Assembly: GCF_014645375.1 (NCBI RefSeq)
Contig: NZ_BMLT01000002.1
Span: forward strand, 124,001-188,000
Direction: 5' to 3'
Length of the DNA stretch: 64,000 nt
Source: Marinobacterium nitratireducens
Lineage (GTDB): Bacteria > Pseudomonadota > Gammaproteobacteria > Pseudomonadales > Balneatricaceae
In this document: positions 44,896 through 52,634 of the stretch, piece after piece
Position numbering within the stretch: the first letter of the stretch is position 1
Layout of the letters: every line of letters starts with the position of its first letter
The notes under the pieces: model-generated
The model's input: only the letters and a program-made list of their open reading frames with translations
Told to the model about the DNA's origin: nothing
The model's database searches: none
Program-made: the position numbers and the translations under genes

Positions 44896-46709
44896 GTGCG
44901 CAGCGGATCGAAACGAAGACCGCCAGGGATGGCGGGAATGCCGACGTTGCAGGAGCACTCGTCGGCAATATGGACCTCTGGACCAGTGCGATTACCCACA
45001 AGTCTAGCGCGGGTCGTGGCGCTGGCTCCGGAAAGAGCGGCAAACTCGAACTGACTGGCATCAAGAAGCTGCGCGAGCTGATTTTGGAGCTGGCGGTACG
45101 CGGCAAGCTGCTGCCGCAGGACCCGACCGATGAGCCGGCTTCCGAGCTGCTGAAACGGATCGAGGCGGAAAAAGTCCGGTTGGTGAAAGAGGGGAAGATT
45201 AAGAAGCCGAAGAAGCTTCCGGAGATTTTGGAGGATAAGAGCCCGTGCCAGTTGCCAGAAGGTTGGGCGCTAGTGACTTTATCCCATCTTGGTATCTTCT
45301 CTGGTGGTAAGACGCCGAGTAAGTTAAAAGAAAAATATTGGAACGGAGATATTCCTTGGGTTACACCCAAGGATATGAAGGTCTCTGATATTTTTGATTC
45401 CGAAGATCATGTGACTGATCAAGCAGTTGATGACGGGCTGGAGCTCTATCCTGAAAATACCTTGCTATTTGTTGTGCGAAGTGGGATTTTAAGGCGGCTT
45501 TTTCCAGTTGCGCTTACCAAAGTTAAATGCACAGTAAACCAGGATTTAAAAGCACTAAGGCCATATCAGCCTGATCTTTCCTTGTATATTAGGCTTGTGA
45601 TGGCGGGGTTCGAAAAGTTTATACTCGAAATCTTGACGAAAACAGGAACAACTGTGGAAAGCTTGAAGTTTGATGAGTTTTCAAAACAAGTGTTCCCGAT
45701 ACCTCCACTTGCTGAACAACAGCGCATCGTTGAAAAAGTCGATGAACTAATGGCTCTCTGTGACCATCTGGAGCAGCAGACCAGCAACCAGATCAGCGCC
45801 CACGAAACCCTCGTCGATGCCCTGCTAGACACCCTCGTTCAGGCAAAGGACGCCGCCGAACTGGCCGACAACTGGTCCCGCCTCGCCACCCACTTCGACA
45901 CTCTGTTCACCACCGAACATAGCATCGAGCGTTTGAAGCAGACCATCCTCCAGCTTGCCGTGATGGGCCGCCTTGTGCCCCAGGACCCGAATGATGGGTC
46001 GGCGTCCGAGCTGCTGAAAGAGATTGAGGTAGAGAAAGTTAGGCTGGTGAAAGAGGGCAAGATCAAAAGATATAAAAAGTTACCATCAGTAGCAGATGAC
46101 GAGAAGAGCTTTGACCTTCCTTCGAAATGGGTATGGTCCCGCCTCAGCGAAGTAATAGACGTTAGAGATGGTACGCATGACTCGCCAAAAGATGCTGCTG
46201 GGGATAATACTTATCCGTTAGTAACCAGTAAAAACTTCTGCGAAGGTAACATTGATTTTTCTTCCGCCCGCAGAATTAGTGAGTTAGATCATATTGAAAT
46301 ATGCCGACGATCTAAAGTTGAAGTAGATGATATCCTTTTCTCTATGATTGGCGGGAATATTGGGAACCAGGTGATGGTTAAGGACGATCGGCCTTTTAGC
46401 ATAAAAAATGTTGCTTTGTTTAAGTACTTTAGTAAGACATTAACCTACCCAAGATTTATTAAACTCTATACCGAAGATCTTGCGACGAAGCTACAGGATC
46501 AAGCCTCCGGTGGAGCTCAGCCATTTGTGTCATTAGGAGCTTTGAGAAAGCTTGTTATTGGACTTCCTCCACTTGCTGAACAATATCGTATCGTCACTAA
46601 AGTTGACGAGCTAATGGCCCTCTGCGACCAACTCAAGGAGCGCCTGAATCAGGCCAACGAAACCCGCTGCCATCTGGCCGAGGCGGTCGTGGAACAGGCG
46701 GTCGGCTAA
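44892..46709 (+). CDS. hsdS: Type I specificity subunit HsdS with two target-recognition domains
   Basis: HsdS determines the two-part recognition site. The 605-residue protein has an unusual N-terminal extension of about 50 residues, then two near-repeated halves, seen in LILELAVRGKLLPQDPTDEP and TILQLAVMGRLVPQDPNDGS, each followed by KEGKIK and a TRD ending in PPLAEQ. DNA for the two TRDs (about 45270-45720 and 46060-46580) is visibly AT-rich against its GC-rich surroundings, a sign that the TRDs were swapped in from elsewhere. It overlaps hsdM and the following Abi gene. Confidence 0.94.
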   Translation: MSAQRIETKTARDGGNADVAGALVGNMDLWTSAITHKSSAGRGAGSGKSGKLELTGIKKLRELILELAVRGKLLPQDPTDEPASELLKRIEAEKVRLVKEGKIKKPKKLPEILEDKSPCQLPEGWALVTLSHLGIFSGGKTPSKLKEKYWNGDIPWVTPKDMKVSDIFDSEDHVTDQAVDDGLELYPENTLLFVVRSGILRRLFPVALTKVKCTVNQDLKALRPYQPDLSLYIRLVMAGFEKFILEILTKTGTTVESLKFDEFSKQVFPIPPLAEQQRIVEKVDELMALCDHLEQQTSNQISAHETLVDALLDTLVQAKDAAELADNWSRLATHFDTLFTTEHSIERLKQTILQLAVMGRLVPQDPNDGSASELLKEIEVEKVRLVKEGKIKRYKKLPSVADDEKSFDLPSKWVWSRLSEVIDVRDGTHDSPKDAAGDNTYPLVTSKNFCEGNIDFSSARRISELDHIEICRRSKVEVDDILFSMIGGNIGNQVMVKDDRPFSIKNVALFKYFSKTLTYPRFIKLYTEDLATKLQDQASGGAQPFVSLGALRKLVIGLPPLAEQYRIVTKVDELMALCDQLKERLNQANETRCHLAEAVVEQAVG

Positions 46710-47662
46710 TGGCCTACGACCGCCCCTGGAAGTCCTATGGGGATCAGCTGGCCCTGCTGCAGAGCCGGGGCTTGGGCGTTTCCGATGAAACCGCGGCTTT
46801 GGATTACCTCGAACGAGTCGGGTACTACCGTCTCAGCGCCTACTGGTACCCCTTCCGGCAGTTCGAGGAGGTTGGTAGGAGTCATTCCGGGCAGCCATTG
46901 ACCCGGGCGACCGATAGATTCGTCGATGATACCCAGTTTGTCGATGCCGTGCGTCTCTACCTATTCGACAAACAGCTGCGGCTGCTGATGATGGATGCAC
47001 TGGAGCGCATCGAGGTGGCATTGCGCGTCGATCTGGCCCATCGACTGGGTGAGCGCGATACCTTCGCCCATCTGAACAAGTCGCTGTACCACCCCTCCTT
47101 CGTTCGCGGTGGACGCTTCGAGCGCTGGGCCAAACGCTGTCGGGACTTGCAGAACCGCTCGAAGGAAGACTTTATCAAGCACTACCGGCAGCGCCACGGC
47201 GACGATCTGCCCATCTGGGTTGTTGTGGAAACCTGGGACTTCGGCGCCGTTTCGATGCTCTTTGCGATGATGAAGGTTGCCGACCAGCAGGCGATCGCAA
47301 CCAAGTATGGCGTGCGGGACTGGCTGGCTTTTCAGAGCTGGCTACGCTCGCTTAACTACCTGCGTAATCTGTGCGCGCATCACAGCCGGCTCTGGAACCG
47401 GAACGTAGTGGATCAGCCCCAGCTTCCGGATGCAGGTGTTCTATCCTGGTGCGATGCCTTTATCGGCCGACCAGAGCTGATTGCTCGCCCGTTTCTTCTG
47501 TTTGCCATTGCCCGTCACCTCGTTCGCATTGTGTGTCCAGAGACCCGGTGGCACGAGCGGCTGGCAGAGCATCTGGACCGGTTTCCTGGGCAACACTCGG
47601 TATGCAAGTTGTCCGTAGACGACACGGGGGCGCCGGAGCACTGGAAAAGCTGGTGGGTTTGA
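46709..47662 (+). CDS. Abi family protein (Abi_2, AbiD/AbiF-like) with HEPN motif
   Basis: This 317-residue abortive-infection-type protein begins MAYDRPWKSYGDQLALLQSR and contains YLERVGYYRLSAYWYPFRQ, both typical of the Abi_2 family. Near its C-terminus the sequence RNLCAH gives the HEPN pattern R219-N220-x3-H224, shared by many RNA-cleaving toxins. The start overlaps the hsdS stop (TAATG), so it is coupled to the restriction genes. It may act as a fail-safe when restriction fails. The trigger is unknown. Confidence 0.88.
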   Translation: MAYDRPWKSYGDQLALLQSRGLGVSDETAALDYLERVGYYRLSAYWYPFRQFEEVGRSHSGQPLTRATDRFVDDTQFVDAVRLYLFDKQLRLLMMDALERIEVALRVDLAHRLGERDTFAHLNKSLYHPSFVRGGRFERWAKRCRDLQNRSKEDFIKHYRQRHGDDLPIWVVVETWDFGAVSMLFAMMKVADQQAIATKYGVRDWLAFQSWLRSLNYLRNLCAHHSRLWNRNVVDQPQLPDAGVLSWCDAFIGRPELIARPFLLFAIARHLVRIVCPETRWHERLAEHLDRFPGQHSVCKLSVDDTGAPEHWKSWWV

Positions 47663-48038
47663 TACGCGGGGAAAAATAAGAACCCCCGCGTAAGTCCGAA
47701 GACCAAGTGGCGGGGGCCGTGTTGATCAGAAGTATAACTTCCGTTATCCGGGTGTCAATGAATCCCCGCCGATACGGTAGACACTGTGTGGCCGCAATGC
47801 GCGCTTAAACAAGACCAGGCAAAGGCTGGGACACGAACGGGAGTCGTAGCTGACCAGAAGGCCCTCTCATTTGACGGTCATTTGACCAAGTCGGGCCGCT
47901 ATTGGATGGGCGTAACAAAAAGTCTATATAGAACAATGAGAAAGGTGCTTTCTCTCATTTGACGGCATGCACGAACCCACAACTATATGATGGGCTCCGG
48001 CAGCTACTCGAATCACAAACCTCAAGGATGAGCACTCA
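47663..48038. other. Spacer between the two defence clusters, with hairpins and direct repeats
   Basis: No gene is visible. It contains a GC stem (cccccgc 47683-47689 with gcggggg 47710-47716, 20-base loop), a palindrome ataacttccgttat near 47734, the direct repeat ctctcatttgacgg at 47864-47877 and 47952-47965, and a hairpin gagaaag/ctttctc (47938-47954). The region probably ends the restriction operon and carries the promoter of the next cluster. Confidence 0.5.
47864..47965. repeat. 14-base direct repeat flanking a hairpin
   Basis: Exact copies of ctctcatttgacgg lie at 47864-47877 and 47952-47965, 88 bases apart. Just inside the second copy is a perfect 7-bp hairpin (47938-47954). A third partial copy (catttgac) begins at 47879. 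The array lies about 75 bases before the first gene of the viperin cluster, so it could be a regulator site or an insertion scar. Confidence 0.55.
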
Positions 48039-48629
48039 ATGACACATATCCTCAATTTTCTCGACGGTATCTTCGGCCGGGCGGCATCCTGGTCGCTCAC
48101 GGCTGTACTCTACTTAAGCCTGGGATTGCTCGCGCTGTTGTGCCTTGGGCTGACGCCGTATGAAATATTCGAATATGGCGAGGGCGTGAGCGATCTCGAC
48201 CTGTCTGAGCTGGCCATACTGATTGTGCTGCCATTGGTCATCTGGCGCTATATCTGGCGTTGTCGCCAGCAGGGCTGGAGTTGGTGGGTGCTCATGCGGC
48301 AACTGGGATTTGTCGTTGCCATCTTTGCATTACTTAGCGCGGAGTTCTGGACGCTCTTCGCAGTCATCGAAGGGCAGCCTGCAGGCTCCGACTTTATGGA
48401 GCATATGGAACTTTTACGCAGCCCCTGGATTCCGCTGGAGAACCTACTGTTGATCCTGTGTATCTACGGAGCAGCCCCGCTGCCGAAGCTGACCGCAGAG
48501 CGACTGACGAAGCCGGAACCTGAGACGGCCACGGATAGAGTGCCACCAACAGTCGGGACAGTTAACGCATGGGGTGTTGCAGAGGATGACAGCACCCGAC
48601 AGGACAAGAGCCAGGAGGCCAACGTATGA
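48039..48629 (+). CDS. Four-helix membrane protein of unknown function
   Basis: This 196-residue product has four probable membrane helices (about residues 17-38, 55-72, 84-110 and 131-148) and a polar C-terminal tail of 45 residues. I do not recognise a family. Its last codons overlap the next gene by four bases (ATGA), so it is translationally coupled to two other unknown genes directly upstream of the viperin gene. This makes it a candidate accessory part of that defence cluster. Confidence 0.65.
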   Translation: MTHILNFLDGIFGRAASWSLTAVLYLSLGLLALLCLGLTPYEIFEYGEGVSDLDLSELAILIVLPLVIWRYIWRCRQQGWSWWVLMRQLGFVVAIFALLSAEFWTLFAVIEGQPAGSDFMEHMELLRSPWIPLENLLLILCIYGAAPLPKLTAERLTKPEPETATDRVPPTVGTVNAWGVAEDDSTRQDKSQEANV

Positions 48630-48991
48630 AACGCACCGCCGCAGTTACTGTGCTTGCTCTGGGATTCGGTCTGACAGCCGAGGCGCGGGAGCAGCCCTTC
48701 AGTGGCAACGATCCGCAGTTCCTGATCGAGTCCTGCCGCGAGGTGGTGGAAATCTTCAGCCGCCGTGACGAGCAGAACATGCTCGCCGCGGTCAGCACCT
48801 CGCTTTCCGAGGCGATGCGTGCCGGCTATTGCATCGGCGTTGTGCAGCAGTATCGCAGCGAAGGGCCCGGCTGCCGCTACGGATACAGTTCGAAGGACTG
48901 GTTTACTGCTGCCCGGTTTCTGGCAGAGCTGCCGGTCAACGCGGATCATTCGGTCAGCAGGATGCTGAGGGCGGCGTCCTGCAATGGCTAG
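48626..48991 (+). CDS. Small exported protein with conserved cysteines, unknown function
   Basis: This 121-residue product has a short signal peptide (VLALGFGLTAEA) and cysteines in LIESCREVV, GYCIGVVQQY, GPGCRYGY and RAASCNG, likely forming disulfides in the periplasm. The pattern Cys...GYCxGxV followed by WFxAARFLAELP recalls Rap1a/Tai-like immunity proteins, but the likeness is weak. It overlaps the gene before by four and the gene after by eight bases. Confidence 0.6.
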   Translation: MKRTAAVTVLALGFGLTAEAREQPFSGNDPQFLIESCREVVEIFSRRDEQNMLAAVSTSLSEAMRAGYCIGVVQQYRSEGPGCRYGYSSKDWFTAARFLAELPVNADHSVSRMLRAASCNG

Positions 48992-49646
48992 CCGCAGAAC
49001 GGTGCCGGAGGCCATACGGCACCTGTTCGGTATCGACGTGGCCCGGGAAAGCCAGCTGCTGAAGACCAAGGCCAACTCGCTGGTACGCAACGGCCTGATC
49101 AAGGTGGAGAAGGAGCTGATTGTCGATCGCTCCGCCACCTATCTGGCGTCAGGCCAGGAGGTGGTGCTGTACAACGCCCTGCTGCTCAATGCGGTGTTCA
49201 GCGACCCCAAGCAGATCAAGGCCATCTTCGATAACGGGGAGACTCGTCAGCAAGCCGCCGTTACACTGCGGGCCTTGTTTTCCGAACGAAATAGCCTCTT
49301 GGGAATAGGGCTCAGCAGTCCGGACGCCATGGACCTGGTGGAAGCCCTGGCAGACGATCATGACCTCTATACCCAGCGTCTGCCGAACCCCTTCGCCCGT
49401 CTGCCGCAGGTGGCAGGCGACAACCTGAACCTGCTGCAGGCACTGCTGGCGCAGGCGGCGGTGCTGGCACCTGCGGACAGCATGCTGCTGGCATACCTGC
49501 AGGGAGACCTGGGCCGGGCGGCTGAGCTGGCGAACGCTGTCGAGAGCAGCGAGCCGTCCGTGATGGCACTGCGGCAACATTTGATCGACAAGCACTCCGA
49601 AGCGCGGGATTTCGACGCCCTGCTGGATCAGTTCAAAAAAATGTGA
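48984..49646 (+). CDS. Protein of unknown function upstream of viperin
   Basis: This 220-residue soluble protein is mostly helical. The N-terminal region (TVPEAIRHLFGIDVARESQL, then TKANSLVRNGLIKVEKEL) could be a winged-helix DNA-binding segment; the rest is hydrophobic helices rich in Leu and Ala. I do not recognise it. It overlaps the preceding gene by eight bases, and the viperin gene follows after 78 bases on the same strand. The three coupled genes form a cassette whose link to viperin should be tested by gene-neighbourhood comparison. Confidence 0.6.
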   Translation: MASRRTVPEAIRHLFGIDVARESQLLKTKANSLVRNGLIKVEKELIVDRSATYLASGQEVVLYNALLLNAVFSDPKQIKAIFDNGETRQQAAVTLRALFSERNSLLGIGLSSPDAMDLVEALADDHDLYTQRLPNPFARLPQVAGDNLNLLQALLAQAAVLAPADSMLLAYLQGDLGRAAELANAVESSEPSVMALRQHLIDKHSEARDFDALLDQFKKM

Positions 49647-49724
49647 CTTTTTTCTCCGGTCCTCTTGGTAGTGCAATGCACTGGGGGACGCTCCTTATCG
49701 TCAGCAACGAAAGGAGCGTTTCCC

Positions 49725-50624
49725 ATGACTACCCTCGATCAACTGGTTATCAACTTCCACATGACCGAAAGCTGCAACTACCGTTGCGGCTACTGCTACG
49801 CGACCTGGAACGACCACTGCTCGGCGCGTGAGCTGCATCGCCATTCGGGTGAGGTGGAACGCCTGCTGGATGGTCTGTCGGACTACTTCCTGAATCCCAA
49901 TCCCCTGCAGCAGGCGCTTGGCTACCGGAGCGTGCGTCTCAACTTTGCCGGTGGCGAGCCCATGCTACTTGGAGACCGCTTCGTGCAGGCGCTGCACCGG
50001 GCGCAGGACTGTGGTTTCGAGACCTCCATTATCACCAACGGCCACTTCCTCGACGAGGCCATGCTGGAGGCTCTGGCGCCCCGGCTGAGCGTGCTGGGCA
50101 TCAGCTACGACTCGATGAACCCGGAAACGGTGCAGCGTATCGGTCGCCAGGACCGTAAGGGACGTGGTCTTTCCCGGGAGCGGCTGATCGAAATGGCGCG
50201 CCAGTATCGTGCGCTCAATCCCCGAGGCGTACTCAAGATCAATACCGTGGTCAATGCCTTCAACTGGCAGGAGGACATGCGCGATCTTGGTCACCAGGTC
50301 CGTCCGGACAAGTGGAAACTGCTACGTGTGCTGCCGGTCCACGACCACAACCTGGTGATCAGCGACGCCCAATACCGGGCCTTTGTAGAGCGGCATGCGG
50401 AACTCGGCACCATGGTCGTCGAGGAGGACAACCAGGATATGCGCCAGTCCTACCTGATGATCGACCCCGAGGGGCGCTTCTACCAGAACGGCGAGGCAGG
50501 CCAGGGTTATATCCTCAGCTCGCCGATCCTCCAGGTCGGTGTGGCACGCGCGCTGACGCAGGTACCATTCGACGCCGAAGCTTTCGCCCGTCGTTACCAG
50601 CTGATCCCGGTACAGGCCGTCTGA
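49725..50624 (+). CDS. Prokaryotic viperin (radical SAM ddhNTP synthase), anti-phage
   Basis: This 299-residue radical SAM enzyme has the 4Fe-4S motif CX3CX2C at Cys17, 21 and 24 (ESCNYRCGYCY), the GGEP motif (76-79), and the viperin-specific order LGISYDSMN, LKINTVVNAFNWQEDM, KWKLLRVLPV and EDNQDMRQSYLMIDPEGRFYQ. These match animal and bacterial viperins, which convert a nucleoside triphosphate to a 3'-deoxy-3',4'-didehydro chain terminator that stops phage RNA synthesis. The ATG at 49725 has aaggag nine bases upstream. It is preceded by three unknown genes and followed 25 bases later by a RelE/ParE-like gene. Which nucleotide it uses cannot be read here. Confidence 0.95.
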   Translation: MTTLDQLVINFHMTESCNYRCGYCYATWNDHCSARELHRHSGEVERLLDGLSDYFLNPNPLQQALGYRSVRLNFAGGEPMLLGDRFVQALHRAQDCGFETSIITNGHFLDEAMLEALAPRLSVLGISYDSMNPETVQRIGRQDRKGRGLSRERLIEMARQYRALNPRGVLKINTVVNAFNWQEDMRDLGHQVRPDKWKLLRVLPVHDHNLVISDAQYRAFVERHAELGTMVVEEDNQDMRQSYLMIDPEGRFYQNGEAGQGYILSSPILQVGVARALTQVPFDAEAFARRYQLIPVQAV

Positions 50625-50649
50625 TCGGTCGCTGGAGGAGGTTGATGAC

Positions 50650-50904
50650 ATGGACAAAGGAATGATTCGCGAGCTGGACCCGCTGGACCCGGGTCTGCGC
50701 CGGAAGGCCGAACGCATGATCGCCGTGCTGCAGCGACATCCAGCAAAGGCTACTCGGTTGGGCGGCAAGAAACTCCGGGGTTACAGAAAGCTGGTGCGCT
50801 TCAAGATCAACTGCGGCTACCGGATGGTGGTTTCGATCGAGCAGCTCACCGTCGGTCCGTATCTGTGCATGGCGCACGATACCTTTGATCGCAGGTATGG
50901 CTAG
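50650..50904 (+). CDS. Small RelE/ParE-superfamily-like protein
   Basis: This 84-residue product contains GYRKLVRFKINCGYRMVVSI, the strand-turn-strand pattern of RelE/ParE-type mRNA interferases and gyrase toxins, and begins MDKGMIRELDPLDPGLRRKA. A strong ggaggagg precedes the start. It follows viperin by 25 bases in the same orientation, so it is probably co-transcribed. No antitoxin gene is next to it, which is unusual for this family. It may be a solitary toxin, a regulator of viperin, or an orphan. Confidence 0.65.
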   Translation: MDKGMIRELDPLDPGLRRKAERMIAVLQRHPAKATRLGGKKLRGYRKLVRFKINCGYRMVVSIEQLTVGPYLCMAHDTFDRRYG

Positions 50905-51010
50905 CGGTAGCGGGTCGGGGGCTTTTTCGCGCCCGGCCTATAAAGCCGAGTCCGAGCCGAAAGCCACAACGGCAGCAAGTTGCGATTGGGGATTTGCAGT
51001 GTAACGGGGG

Positions 51011-51035
51011 CGGGAGATTTTAAGTCTCCTGTGTC
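51011..51035 (-). pseudogene. tRNA-Leu(TAA) anticodon-arm fragment
   Basis: On the minus strand the 25 bases gacaca-ggagacttaaaatctcc-cg include a 5-bp stem (ggaga/tctcc) closing the loop cttaaaa, anticodon TAA, and match a typical tRNA-Leu(TAA) at nearly every place. The D-arm, variable arm and T-arm are missing on both sides. It is a remnant 27 bases from the tRNA-Arg fragment. Confidence 0.6.
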
Positions 51036-51061
51036 GCAGGGAGTGCCGAGCCAGGAAAAGA

Positions 51062-51106
51062 TGGCGCGCCCGGAGGGATTCGAACCCCCGACCAACAGGA
51101 TCGGAA
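51062..51106 (-). pseudogene. 3' half of tRNA-Arg(CCG), probable attachment-site remnant
   Basis: Read on the minus strand it gives an anticodon arm caggttccgatcctg (loop ttccgat, anticodon CCG), a T-arm ggggg-ttcgaat-ccctc, the acceptor 3' strand cgggcgc and encoded CCA. The 5' half (acceptor 5' strand and D-arm) is missing. A 3' tRNA half is the classic sequence left at the far end of an element that integrated into a tRNA gene. By its orientation the element would extend to the right, with the intact tRNA-Arg beyond the window. Confidence 0.75.
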
Positions 51107-51298
51107 CCTGGCCCTGATTGGGGCTGAGATTTTGCCTGATCGTGTCGGGCCAGGCCCCATGCGGTTCCGGGGCAATGTAGAGGGCATCGCTTTGGGGAAA
51201 ACAGAGGCGATTTCTCGGCGGCAGTGTGATCAGAGTGTGCTCGGAATTGGAGCATCATCCTTGCCTTGTCGGGGGCTTGGCAGCCCCCTTGAGCTGTT

Positions 51299-51955
51299 TT
51301 ACTTCACATCCTCAGGCTCCGGTAGCGTCTTCCGCAACCGCTCCTGTATTTCTCGTTTTTGGATCTCTCGTCGCTCTTCTTGCTTCCGTTGCTCATCCTG
51401 AAGCCGGGGGTGAACCACCGAATAATAGGAGGCGCGGGATATACCGTGCTGCTGACAAATCTGTGTGATAGGGATTTCTGGGTTCATCTGCACGTCGGCC
51501 ACGATCTTCAAGATCACGTTGTCGGTGATCGTCCTCCTGCGGCCCCCAACTCGTCCGCGTGCTCGTGCAGACCGAAGGCCGGCGTTGACACGTTCGCGTA
51601 GTAGACCTCGCTCAAACTCAGCCAGAGCGCAGAAGAGGTGGAAGATCAATGTTCCCGCGGCGGTTCCGGTATCGATCTGCTCATTCAAGCTTGAGAAGTT
51701 CTTTTTCTGTTCCCTCAGTTCCTCGACAGTACGAACTAGGTGCTTGAGGTTCCGGCCGAGTCGATCGAGGCGCCACACGACCAGCGTGTCACCCTCTCGC
51801 ATGAAGTCGAGAGCCTTCTGGAGCTCCGGACGATCGATCTTTGCCCCGGATGCTCTCTCCTGGTAGATGCGGGCGCAGCCAGCTGCTTCCAGGGCATCCA
51901 TCTGCATATCAAAGTTCTGCTCCTCGCTGGAGATCCGCGCATATCCTATTTTCAT
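51299..51955 (-). CDS. Serine recombinase, resolvase/invertase type
   Basis: This 218-residue site-specific recombinase begins MKIGYARISSEEQNFDMQMD, with the nucleophilic serine in ARISS, the arginine-rich active site (WRLDRLGRNLKHL) and a C-terminal helix-turn-helix (PITQICQQHGISRASYYSVV). Its length is near that of Tn3-type resolvases plus a charged tail rich in Glu, Arg and Lys. It is just inside the tRNA-Arg fragment and reads towards it, as expected for a recombination gene at an element edge. Confidence 0.92.
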   Translation of the reverse strand: MKIGYARISSEEQNFDMQMDALEAAGCARIYQERASGAKIDRPELQKALDFMREGDTLVVWRLDRLGRNLKHLVRTVEELREQKKNFSSLNEQIDTGTAAGTLIFHLFCALAEFERGLLRERVNAGLRSARARGRVGGRRRTITDNVILKIVADVQMNPEIPITQICQQHGISRASYYSVVHPRLQDEQRKQEERREIQKREIQERLRKTLPEPEDVK

Positions 51956-52175
51956 GGTGTCTCTGCTGCCTAGTAAACGTCGTGATCAGTTGTGACTGCA
52001 CATAGATTTTTTACACAGAGTTTTTAGACGTGATAGTCACGGCAATAGGTAGATCACTAGGAACTTATAGTGGGGTCTGAAATGTTCCAGTTTGATGGAC
52101 TTGCTCAGCACCGGCGATTTACCAACCCCGCACATGCTGCGAATATGGAGCGATGATCACAGTAAGGGACCGGGT

Positions 52176-52484
52176 ATGGACTTCAGTGACAGTCGGATCG
52201 GGATCAACGACGCCGCGCGCCTTCTGAACGTGCGCACATCGGAGTTGAAGGCCGCGATTCATGAACGCAAGCCGTTGCGTGGCGTGGAGCCACCTGAGCC
52301 AATGTACCGAACAGGTTCTGGAGGCCTGGTCTTCCGTGCTGGGGACGTGATGGCCGTTGCATCCTTGTTGAGGGCCTCCTTGCAGAAGCGCGACGCCGGC
52401 TTCCTGCGCGACCAGATCAAGGTGCCCGACGATTTCGACCGCATGTGCGAGGACGAGATCGCAGAGCTGTTCAATGGGAAGTAG
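52176..52484 (+). CDS. Small protein with possible helix-turn-helix, unknown function
   Basis: This 102-residue product begins MDFSDSRIGINDAARLLNVR. The first 40 residues look like an excisionase- or AlpA-type helix-turn-helix (INDAARLLNVRTSELKAAIH), and the rest contains a charged helix. I chose the ATG at 52176, with aagggaccggg upstream, over an in-frame TTG and ATG at 52092-52095. It lies between a serine recombinase and a gene with weak recombinase likeness, so a role in element excision or regulation is possible. Confidence 0.5.
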   Translation: MDFSDSRIGINDAARLLNVRTSELKAAIHERKPLRGVEPPEPMYRTGSGGLVFRAGDVMAVASLLRASLQKRDAGFLRDQIKVPDDFDRMCEDEIAELFNGK

Positions 52485-52634
52485 TGCCACTGCTCACACC
52501 GAGCTGGCCGCTCGTGAACCGGGCACCTCAAAAGCTCACCGTCGCCCTCGTTGAGGTTGGAATGTGCGCGTTCCGACTTTACGCCGCACACCGGCAGTCT
52601 ATGTTTACCGCATTGACAACAGAGGAACGTTCCA

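Noticed and set aside
40480-47662. BREX or DISARM system
   Set aside because: The genes here are ordinary hsdR, hsdM and hsdS with an HNH and an Abi gene; no PglZ, BrxC or DrmAB-type proteins are present.
51062-51150. Complete tRNA-Arg gene
   Set aside because: Only the anticodon arm, T-arm and acceptor 3' strand can be folded; the 5' acceptor strand and D-arm are absent.
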